A stretch of 5,809 nt of DNA from NCBI GenBank assembly GCA_052145775.1, contig JBKQNY010000206.1, positions 1 to 5,809 of the forward strand. The letters run 5' to 3'. The notes under the pieces are model-generated. The model had not been told where the DNA came from, did not search any database, and saw nothing but the letters and a program-made list of their open reading frames with translations. The stretch comes from CAVYPR01 sp052145775. Lineage in GTDB: Bacteria > Actinomycetota > Acidimicrobiia > Acidimicrobiales > RAAP-2. Each line of letters begins with the position of its first letter. Position 1 is the first letter of the stretch. Made by a program: the position numbers and the translations under genes. Positions 1 through 5,664 of this stretch are shown in pieces.

Positions 1-418
1 GTCGCTTGCCAGGCTCGCTCTGTTGTTGAGCGGGGCAGGACCGGCCACTCGAACCTGGGTGGATGTGGTGTGTGCTCGGGCGATGCCAGCGGCGTCGTGA
101 TGGTGCTCAAGCCTCATCGTCAGGCTGGGGAAGACTGTCTCGGCCACAGGCGGAATGCAGGACCCGGAAACCACGCTCGGAGCGGAGGGTACCCCCAACT
201 CTGGTGCGGAAGAACCGCGCTTGCCGCTGCCGGCAGCTCGTGGATCGTGGCCACGGCGCAGCCGTTGCTGTCCCCAGTACAGTGCCATACTCCCTGTTCG
301 GTAGCCTGGCGAACCCAGTGGGTCCCATGGCTTTGCGTCTCCGCCTTGCGACGGATTTGCCTTTATCGATTGAGATCGCCAGTTTTGGCGACGACGGAGT
401 CGTTGTCAAGGATCTCCG

Positions 419-895
419 ATGACAGGCGACAGCATCCTGCCTGAACTGTGGATGGTCGACGCCGACGGCTCGCATCTTTGGGTGTTCACGCTGACAGATG
501 GTCAAACCCTCTGTGTTAGCCGGAAGCGAGACCGTTTGGACCGGCGATTCGTTGCATTGCAGTTGCGGGGAAGGGGTTCGCGAGATGACCACGATGATGC
601 AATACCCTGGTTCGGCGCGGACGATGCGTGCCGTCCACTGTTGAAACTCAGAGGAGGCCCTCGATATGTAGGGGGTCAGGGACCAGTTGGGGCTGCAAGC
701 CGACCGGTGTTCGGCGATGAAGCCCGAAGCCAGGGTAATTCGTCTTGGGCGGCGCCAAGATCGCAAGGTCACACCGCCGGGCGCCGCCTGCTCGCCCAGC
801 AATGTCCACAAGACCCCCGAGCCGCACACCCTGTTGGCGGTGGACCGGGGCCTATGTCGGCGCGCTCTTCAGAGTACCGTGTGTCATTGTACTGA
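419..895 (+). CDS. Doubtful ORF, possibly the start of a decayed gene
   Basis: This is a 158-codon ATG frame whose first four bases overlap (ATGA) the stop of another plus-strand frame ending at 422. The first ~28 codons look protein-like: MTGDSILPELWMVDADG, then SHLWVFTLTDG, with mostly G or C at third positions. The last ~17 residues of the upstream frame (IASFGDDGVVVKDLR) look equally plausible. After about position 510 the translation turns into low-quality Arg/Gly/Ser-rich sequence, typical of an out-of-frame reading. I recognise no family. The whole may be a gene that lost its frame, or chance. No clear Shine-Dalgarno sequence precedes the ATG. Confidence 0.15.
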   Translation: MTGDSILPELWMVDADGSHLWVFTLTDGQTLCVSRKRDRLDRRFVALQLRGRGSRDDHDDAIPWFGADDACRPLLKLRGGPRYVGGQGPVGAASRPVFGDEARSQGNSSWAAPRSQGHTAGRRLLAQQCPQDPRAAHPVGGGPGPMSARSSEYRVSLY

Positions 896-920
896 CAGCT
901 TTAATCTGGCATCTGCAATG

Positions 921-936
921 GTGACGGCTCCGTCAC
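921..936. promoter_or_regulatory. Tight inverted repeat upstream of the amidohydrolase gene
   Basis: GTGACGG-CT-CCGTCAC has two perfect 7-base arms separated by 2 bases. It lies about 60 bases upstream of the GTG start at 997, where an operator for a dimeric repressor or activator would be expected. The two-base spacer is too short for a stable RNA hairpin loop, so a protein-binding site is the likelier role, if it has one. I cannot name the regulator, and no convincing -35/-10 pair was seen next to it. Confidence 0.3.
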
Positions 937-976
937 TTCTGTCTCGGAGTCGCAGCATGCGCCACACCACTCAACC

Positions 977-986
977 TGTTCGAACA
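977..986. promoter_or_regulatory. 10-base perfect palindrome before the amidohydrolase start
   Basis: TGTTCGAACA is perfectly self-complementary and ends 10 bases before the GTG at 997. The half-sites resemble those of actinobacterial SOS boxes (GAAC/GTTC), but they are adjacent and in the opposite order to the known CGAAC-N4-GTTCG arrangement, so it is not called a LexA box. A 10-base palindrome also arises easily by chance. Confidence 0.15.
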
Positions 987-996
987 AGACTGATCC

Positions 997-2145
997 GTGG
1001 AACTCATTGGCGACCCAAGGTCTGGACCGTACCGCAAGAGTCGTCTCATCCCACGATGGCTACGGCCAGCATTGCGCCGAGCTCGTGCGGCCCTCCATCG
1101 TGGCCCGAGGCTGAGAAGCTACGAACCACTTAGCCTGTTGGTGGGCACTGGGCACCTCGTTCCTGCTGCGCAGTACCCGGTCATCGATGTCCATTCTCAC
1201 TTAGGGCGTTGGCTCACGCCCGGTGGCAGCTGGATGGCACCTGACGTTGCGGAGCTGTTGGAGGTCATGGACACGTGCAACTTGGAGATGCTGGTCAATC
1301 TTGACGGTCGGTGGGGCGAGGAATTGGAAGCCAACCTCGACCGCTATGACCGTGCTCATCCGGACCGTTTCCTCACCTTTTGCCACGTCGATTGGAGTGC
1401 CCTCGGGTCGCCGCGCGGACAGGCCGAGTTGGTTCGCTCCCTCGAAGAATCCGCTCAGCGCGGGGCGCGGGGGCTCAAGGTATGGAAGGACCTCGGGCTG
1501 CACGTGATGATCGGGGGCCGCAGGCTTCTGCCCAACGATCAGATCCTCGGGCCAATATGGGAAAGTGCTGGTGCACTCGGCTTGCCGGTGCTCATCCACG
1601 TAGCCGACCCTCTGGCGTTCTTCCAGCCCGTGGACAACCAAAATGAGCGGTTGGAGCAGCTCCTGGCGAACCCTTCCAGCTCGTTGGCGAAGTTCGGCCA
1701 AGTGGTCTTCGATGAGCTCATCGCCGCGCTGGAGGATGTTGTCGCTGGCCATCCGGCTACGACCTTCATCGGCGCTCACGGCGGTTGCTACCCGGAGAAC
1801 CTCGGTTGGGTATCGGGCATGCTCGATCGTTGTCCCAACTTCTGGATCGACATTTCTGCCCGTTCAGAGCTCGGGCGCCAGCCGAGGGCGGCTGCTCGCC
1901 TCATCGAGCGTCATCCTGACCGAGTCCTGTTCGGGGCGGATATCTTTCCGATCCGGGCCGACGTGTACGGCAATTACTTCCGAATGCTCGAGACTGAAGA
2001 CGACTACTTTCGCTATGCGACAGATAGCGTTGCTGCAGAGGGCCGATGGCGCATCTCGGGATTGGGACTGGACCCGAAACATCTCGAGCAGCTCTACAAC
2101 AAGAACGCCCGGCGGCTTTTCAGCCTGGGTACCGGCCGCACATGA
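997..2145 (+). CDS. Amidohydrolase_2-family TIM-barrel metal-dependent hydrolase
   Basis: Predicted 382-residue cytoplasmic hydrolase of the amidohydrolase superfamily, amidohydrolase_2 type, whose members hydrolyse or decarboxylate small substrates using a bound divalent metal. Visible motifs: the first-strand metal site VIDVHSHLG (H66, H68), LPVLIHVADP (H201), FIGAHGG (H261) and RVLFGADIFP (D315, the usual catalytic Asp). RGLKVWKDLG (K161) sits where some relatives place a lysine. The family-typical ending YNKNARRLF is present, so the C-terminus is complete. Length is normal. No signal peptide or membrane segment is visible. The start is uncertain: GTG 997 directly follows an in-frame stop at 991-993 and has no good ribosome binding site, and residues 1-38 are Arg-rich. 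The family-like part begins near LRSYEPLS (residue 39), so TTG 1072 is an alternative. The substrate cannot be predicted. Confidence 0.9.
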   Translation: MELIGDPRSGPYRKSRLIPRWLRPALRRARAALHRGPRLRSYEPLSLLVGTGHLVPAAQYPVIDVHSHLGRWLTPGGSWMAPDVAELLEVMDTCNLEMLVNLDGRWGEELEANLDRYDRAHPDRFLTFCHVDWSALGSPRGQAELVRSLEESAQRGARGLKVWKDLGLHVMIGGRRLLPNDQILGPIWESAGALGLPVLIHVADPLAFFQPVDNQNERLEQLLANPSSSLAKFGQVVFDELIAALEDVVAGHPATTFIGAHGGCYPENLGWVSGMLDRCPNFWIDISARSELGRQPRAAARLIERHPDRVLFGADIFPIRADVYGNYFRMLETEDDYFRYATDSVAAEGRWRISGLGLDPKHLEQLYNKNARRLFSLGTGRT

Positions 2146-2315
2146 CAGTCGAATCCATCCCTGCGGCGGCGGTGGCCCAGGGATCCCTCGGTCGGCTCGA
2201 GATTGCGGGACCCACATCTTTCAACTGGAAGAGCCATGTGGTCGTCGCACGCTCGCTGGAGCGTCAGCGGACCGACGATCTGGCCCTCTCGTGCTCGGCC
2301 CTGATGACCGGCTAA
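2142..2315 (+). CDS. Possible small ORF coupled to the amidohydrolase stop
   Basis: This is a 57-codon frame whose ATG overlaps the amidohydrolase TGA as ATGA, the classic arrangement for translational coupling. The peptide starts MTVESIPAAAVAQGSLGRLE and is reasonably protein-like (hydrophobic run HVVVARSL, acidic RTDDLALS). No family is recognised and no membrane segment or cysteine motif is seen. Another plus frame just downstream (2305-2412, containing VGQSVLVVGSP and HGVERALGATVSLL) also looks protein-like, so the pair could be remnants of one frameshifted gene. Equally it may be chance. The case for a real product rests only on the overlap and codon quality. Confidence 0.25.
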   Translation: MTVESIPAAAVAQGSLGRLEIAGPTSFNWKSHVVVARSLERQRTDDLALSCSALMTG

Positions 2316-2511
2316 GTACACGGTCGGACAGTCGGTGTTGGTGGTCGGTTCGCCGCGAACCCATGGTGTGGAGCGCGCACTTGGCGCCACAGTAAGCTTG
2401 CTGAGAGCCTAGGTAGGGAGGGGCATGCGATCACGGCTGCCTTCGGCATCTCCTGAGGCGACCGGGAGGTGGGCCGTGCAGGTGATCACGCCGACATCGG
2501 CGGGTGCATAG
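2316..2511. other. Non-coding gap before acpS
   Basis: Together with the small ORF before it, this forms the 366-base gap between the amidohydrolase and acpS. It holds a 15-base palindrome (2347-2361), a 7-base direct repeat GATCACG (2429-2435 and 2484-2490) and a short complementary pair CACGGC/GCCGTG (2432-2437 and 2473-2478). No terminator with a T-run and no convincing sigma-70 promoter hexamers were found. A promoter for acpS and the glycosidase gene would be expected here from the size of the gap. Confidence 0.4.
2347..2361. promoter_or_regulatory. 15-base palindrome in the acpS upstream region
   Basis: GGTTCGC-C-GCGAACC has perfect 7-base arms around a single central base, about 150 bases upstream of acpS. 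The one-base centre excludes a normal RNA hairpin with the full stem and suits a dimeric DNA-binding protein. It shares the GTTCG/CGAAC element with the 977-986 palindrome. The regulator is unknown and function is inferred only from symmetry and position. Confidence 0.3.
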
Positions 2512-2517
2512 ATGCAC
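2504..2517. promoter_or_regulatory. Inverted repeat covering the acpS start codon
   Basis: GTGCAT-AG-ATGCAC has 6-base arms with a 2-base centre, and the right arm begins with the ATG of acpS at 2512. It could be an operator placed at the start codon, or could weakly fold in mRNA and limit initiation. The adjacent Shine-Dalgarno match (GGCGGG, 2499-2504) is poor. Chance occurrence is quite possible. Confidence 0.2.
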
Positions 2518-2958
2518 GTAGACGACTCGCTGCGGGCATCCGATGAGCCGACCTGCCGGGTAGGTGTCGACCTGACGTCTGTTGGTGAGGTGGCGCAGTC
2601 CCTCGCCCAGCAGGGGGAGCGTTACCTCCGTCGGATCTTCACCGAAGACGAGGTGGCCAGTTGCCAAGGGGCGGCGGGACCGTCGCCGGCCTCGCTGGCG
2701 GCGCGGTTCGCCGCCAAGGAGGCTGCACTCAAGGTGCTGCGGCCGACGGAGAGCCGACCGGAATGGCGTGACATCGAGGTGCGTCGCAACGCCAGCGGTG
2801 CCTGTGACCTCGTATTGCACGGCGGGGCGGCGGCGTTGGCCGCGGCGCAGGGTATCGGGGAGATGTCCGTCAGCCTGAGTCACGAGGCCGGCCTGGCCAT
2901 AGCGGTGGTTGCGGCATGTTGTCGTCCGGGGGCAACCGGCTCGACCGAGGGCTTCTGA
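2512..2958 (+). CDS. acpS: Holo-[acyl-carrier-protein] synthase (AcpS-type phosphopantetheinyl transferase)
   Basis: Transfers the 4'-phosphopantetheine arm of coenzyme A to a conserved serine of an acyl carrier protein, converting apo- to holo-ACP; cytoplasmic and Mg-dependent. The 148-residue sequence shows the AcpS signature set in order: RVGVDLTSVGEV near residues 16-27 with the metal-binding Asp (D20), RRIFTEDEVASC (40-51), the hallmark RFAAKEAALKVL (65-76) with metal-binding Glu (E70) and the following lysine K74, and the C-terminal SVSLSHEAGLAIAVV strand (119-133). Length is somewhat above the usual ~120-130 because of extra N- and C-terminal tails. ATG 2512 is the only full-length start, since an in-frame TAG lies directly before it. 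The glycosidase gene follows 51 bases later, so the two are probably co-transcribed. It may be the housekeeping AcpS or one dedicated to a nearby pathway; the window does not decide. Confidence 0.92.
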   Translation: MHVDDSLRASDEPTCRVGVDLTSVGEVAQSLAQQGERYLRRIFTEDEVASCQGAAGPSPASLAARFAAKEAALKVLRPTESRPEWRDIEVRRNASGACDLVLHGGAAALAAAQGIGEMSVSLSHEAGLAIAVVAACCRPGATGSTEGF

Positions 2959-2997
2959 GCGGGAGAACCCCATTTGCCGCAGTTCGGCGCCGGGAGT

Positions 2998-3003
2998 AGA
3001 GGT
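2998..3003 (+). promoter_or_regulatory. Ribosome binding site of the GH2 gene
   Basis: AGAGGT lies 6 bases before the ATG at 3010, within the purine-rich stretch AGAGGTGAGG (2998-3007). It decides the start in favour of ATG 3010 over the in-frame TTG at 2974, which has only GGGAGAA ahead of it and would add 12 residues with no domain content. Confidence 0.6.
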
Positions 3004-3009
3004 GAGGCC

Positions 3010-5664
3010 ATGACGACGGAGACACCACCCAGCGCCGGGGCATCACTGCCTGAGCACTGGGAGTGTGCGATGGTGCCCGCAGGATCAGTGACCCGTCCCG
3101 AAGGGCTCGCCGGTGCGACGGTGGACTGGTTGGCGGCGCAGGTGCCCGGCACGGTGGCCGGCGCGTGCCGAGCCGCCGGTCGCCCATTCCACCACGACCA
3201 GTTGGACAACTATGACTGGTGGTTCCGCTGCCGGTTCCCGGGGAAGCCCGGACGATACCTTCTCGAGTTGGGTGGCATCGCCACGGTGGCCGACGTGTGG
3301 CTCAACGACGACCACCTCTTGCACAGCGAGAACATGTTCCGCTCCAATCGCGTGCCCGTCGAGCTGCGCCCAGGGGACAACGAGCTGCTGATCAGGTGCA
3401 GTGCCCTGTCGTCGGTGCTGGCCGAGAAGCGTCCGCGGCCGCGGTGGAAGACCTATCTGGTCGCACACCAGAACCTTCGTTGGGTCCGAACGAGCCTCCT
3501 GGGGCGGATACCGGGTGTTGCCGCCCCACCGGCGGTTGGTCCCTGGAGGCCCGTCCGGCTGGTCCCCTTAGGCGACGGGACCCCGGCCGAAGTGTCGGTC
3601 CGGGCGACCTGTGACGGCGACGCTGGAGTGGTGGAGGCGGCATTCGTGCTGCGCGGGCTGTCGCAGGTCGGGAGCGGTCGGCTGAGGGCGGGCACGTCGT
3701 CGGCCGAGTTGCTCGTCCGGCGTCAGGGGGACGACCTGGTACTGGCAGGTACCCTGCGAATCCCAGTGGTGGACCGGTGGTGGCCCCACACGCATGGCGC
3801 ACAACCTCTCTACGAGGTCTGGGGGGACGTGGACGGCCGGTCCCATCTTCTCGGAAAGGTCGGGTTCCGCACCCTCACGGTCGAGCGTCAGGACGGTGAC
3901 TTCAGGATCGAGGTCAACGGTGAGCCGATCTTTTGTCGAGGAGCGTGCTGGCTTCCCATCGACCCCGTGTCGTTGGTTTCGCCTCCGTCGGTGGTCGAGC
4001 ATCGACTAGGCCTTGTGCGTTCCGCTCACATGAACATGTTGCGGATACCGGGCACGACCGTCTACCAGGACCAATTGTTCTTCGAGCGCTGCGATGAGCT
4101 GGGCATCCTCGTCTGGCACGACTGCATGTTTGCCTTCACGGACCCGCCGTCCGACGAGTCCTTCACCAAGGAAGTGGAGGCAGAGCTGACCGAAGCCTTC
4201 TCAGTCATGGGTGGACACCCGTCGGTGGCCATCGTGTGCGGGAACCAGGAGGTCCAAGAGGTTGCGGCCATGAACGGTTTGGAGGGTGTCCGAGTGGCGC
4301 TGCCGCTGTTCGATGAGACGATCCCCGGGATCGCCAGTGAGGCTCTACCCGGGGTGGCATACGTGACGTCGAACCCCATCGGTGGAGATCTGCCGTTCCG
4401 AATGAACAGTGGAGTCTGCCAGTACTTCGGGATCGGGGGTTACCTCCGTCCGGTCGAGGACGCTCGACGCGCCGGTGTGCGGTTCGCCGCGGAGTGCCTG
4501 GCATTCTCGACCCCTCCCGAGCCCGAGACGATCGAGGAGGTGTGCGGTGGCGCCTCGCGGGCCGGTCACGACCCGCATTGGAAACAAGCGGTCCACCACG
4601 ACGCCGGACGCAGCTGGGACATGGAGGACGTGCGCGACCATTACGTCGCCTCTTTGTTCGGGACCGATCCCCTCACCGAACGCTACGTCGATGCGGAGCG
4701 TGCGTTGGAGCTCGGACGGGCCGCCAACGCCCAGTTGATGGGCGCGGTCATGACCGAGTGGAGGCGACCGGGCTCCACTTGCCGGGGTGGCCTGGTGCTT
4801 GCGTTCGCCGACCTGCTGGCCGGAGCAGGTTGGGGACTGGTGGACGTGCTCGGGCGCCCGAAGGCCCCCTGGTACGCACTGAGGCGGGTCTTCCAGCCCC
4901 TGGCGCTCCTGGCCGTTGACGAAGGGCTGAACGGTTTGGCCCTACACGTCGTCAACGACAGCCCGAAGACCGTTCGCGGGAGCGTCGTAGTCGAGATCGT
5001 TGCCCGGGGGGAGATGATCGTCGAACGGGGCGAAGTAGCGGTCGAGGTCAGTCCGCGCGGATCCTGCTCGCTTGATGCCGAAGCAATTCTCGGAGGATTC
5101 CGGGACGTCACGTATGCCTATCGGTTCTCCCCGCCGGCTCACGACGCGGTGGTTGCCACCCTCTGGTCTGATGACGATCAGATGCTGTCGCAGGTCGTTC
5201 ACTTGCCGACGGGCCAGGCGCGTCCGCTTGAGGCGGACCTCGGGCTGACGGCGATGGCCCAGGTAGCTGAGCATGGATGCTGGCAGCTGGAGGTGAGCAC
5301 TGTCCGGCTGGCCCAATGGGTCACTGTCCGGGTTCCGGGCTTCGACGTGGAGGATTCGTGGTTCCACCTACCTCCGGGGGGTCGTCGGACGCTGAAGCTG
5401 CAATCGATTGGGACGACGTCGCCTTCCCCACCTCGTGGAACAGTGCAGGCGCTCAACGCGGTAGGGCGCGCCACCGTGCGGGTCAAAATGCAGAGGGAAC
5501 GGGATGAGGGTGCGCGATCGGAGCGCAGCTCGGCAGCCGTCCCACACCTTCAGACGTCGGCTCCCATCTCTTCCATGATGCGCCGGAGGTGCTCGAGGCA
5601 TCGCCCGCGAGTTGGACCGATGCTGCCGATCGGCATCGACAGCGCTTTGGAGATCTCCTTGTAG
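3010..5664 (+). CDS. Glycoside hydrolase family 2 protein, beta-mannosidase-like
   Basis: Predicted 884-residue retaining exo-glycosidase of GH2. Order of parts: N-terminal jelly-roll sugar-binding domain (about 40-180; NYDWWFRCRF, VADVWLNDD, SENMFRSN), an immunoglobulin-like linker (about 190-295), a TIM barrel from about 299 (RIEVNGEPIFCRGACWLPID, R345 in MLRIPGTTVY, then CDELGILVWHD from 361) and C-terminal beta domains (about 620-825, ending GTVQALNAVGRATVRV). The acid/base is E414 in CGNQEVQE, replacing the usual GNNE; the nucleophile is probably E495 in VRFAAECLAF. The 81-residue spacing fits GH2. No signal peptide is visible, so it probably acts in the cytoplasm. Mannosidase is the nearest type I recognise, but the motifs (GACW for GANW, RIPG for RVWG) mark a divergent subgroup with unknown substrate. 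The last ~55-60 residues look non-native: they read antisense through the sigma factor gene. Confidence 0.88.
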   Translation: MTTETPPSAGASLPEHWECAMVPAGSVTRPEGLAGATVDWLAAQVPGTVAGACRAAGRPFHHDQLDNYDWWFRCRFPGKPGRYLLELGGIATVADVWLNDDHLLHSENMFRSNRVPVELRPGDNELLIRCSALSSVLAEKRPRPRWKTYLVAHQNLRWVRTSLLGRIPGVAAPPAVGPWRPVRLVPLGDGTPAEVSVRATCDGDAGVVEAAFVLRGLSQVGSGRLRAGTSSAELLVRRQGDDLVLAGTLRIPVVDRWWPHTHGAQPLYEVWGDVDGRSHLLGKVGFRTLTVERQDGDFRIEVNGEPIFCRGACWLPIDPVSLVSPPSVVEHRLGLVRSAHMNMLRIPGTTVYQDQLFFERCDELGILVWHDCMFAFTDPPSDESFTKEVEAELTEAFSVMGGHPSVAIVCGNQEVQEVAAMNGLEGVRVALPLFDETIPGIASEALPGVAYVTSNPIGGDLPFRMNSGVCQYFGIGGYLRPVEDARRAGVRFAAECLAFSTPPEPETIEEVCGGASRAGHDPHWKQAVHHDAGRSWDMEDVRDHYVASLFGTDPLTERYVDAERALELGRAANAQLMGAVMTEWRRPGSTCRGGLVLAFADLLAGAGWGLVDVLGRPKAPWYALRRVFQPLALLAVDEGLNGLALHVVNDSPKTVRGSVVVEIVARGEMIVERGEVAVEVSPRGSCSLDAEAILGGFRDVTYAYRFSPPAHDAVVATLWSDDDQMLSQVVHLPTGQARPLEADLGLTAMAQVAEHGCWQLEVSTVRLAQWVTVRVPGFDVEDSWFHLPPGGRRTLKLQSIGTTSPSPPRGTVQALNAVGRATVRVKMQRERDEGARSERSSAAVPHLQTSAPISSMMRRRCSRHRPRVGPMLPIGIDSALEISL

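Larger units (their letters stand above)
1..996. other. Gene-poor left region with no supported gene
   Basis: About 1 kb precedes the first recognisable gene. All six frames were read. Several frames stay open for 90-240 codons, but their translations are rich in Arg, Ser, Pro, Cys and Trp without hydrophobic patterning or any motif I recognise, as expected from chance ORFs in GC-rich DNA. No tRNA or rRNA, CRISPR repeats, terminal inverted repeats or recognisable transposase was seen. Base composition looks less biased than in the genes to the right. The stretch could be a decayed gene region, a non-coding element or a long intergenic region. Short palindromes at its right end are listed separately. 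Confidence 0.5.

Noticed and set aside
40..70. tRNA-like TTCGA sequence in the complement near the left edge
   Set aside because: The bases flanking the would-be T-loop do not form a 5-base-pair stem and no matching acceptor or anticodon arms are present.
68..600. Possible group II intron 5' end starting GTGTGCTCGGG
   Set aside because: No domain V-like sequence and no reverse transcriptase/maturase coding region follows; the resemblance is limited to the first few bases.
107..829. Long minus-strand frame of 240 codons across the left region
   Set aside because: The translation is a patchwork of Arg, Ser, Pro and Cys without any motif, hydrophobic core pattern or upstream ribosome binding site; long chance frames are common in GC-rich DNA.
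687..1133. Plus-strand frame of 148 codons overlapping the amidohydrolase start
   Set aside because: It overlaps the amidohydrolase N-terminal coding region by more than 130 bases in another frame and has no recognisable domain.
1201..1779. Minus-strand frame of 192 codons inside the amidohydrolase gene
   Set aside because: It is the antisense shadow of a well-supported gene whose catalytic motifs fix the coding strand and frame.
1643..2395. Plus-strand frame of 250 codons overlapping the second half of the amidohydrolase
   Set aside because: It is an alternative frame of the real gene with Ser/Arg-rich translation; only the tail past 2145 could be independent, and it shows nothing protein-like.
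2429..2490. Possible terminator or attenuator from CACGGC/GCCGTG and repeated GATCACG
   Set aside because: The arms are only six bases, about 35 bases apart, with no T-run, so a stable terminator is not supported.
2431..2973. Minus-strand frame of 180 codons opposite acpS
   Set aside because: It is antisense to acpS, whose conserved signature motifs establish the true frame; the translation is Arg-rich without motifs.
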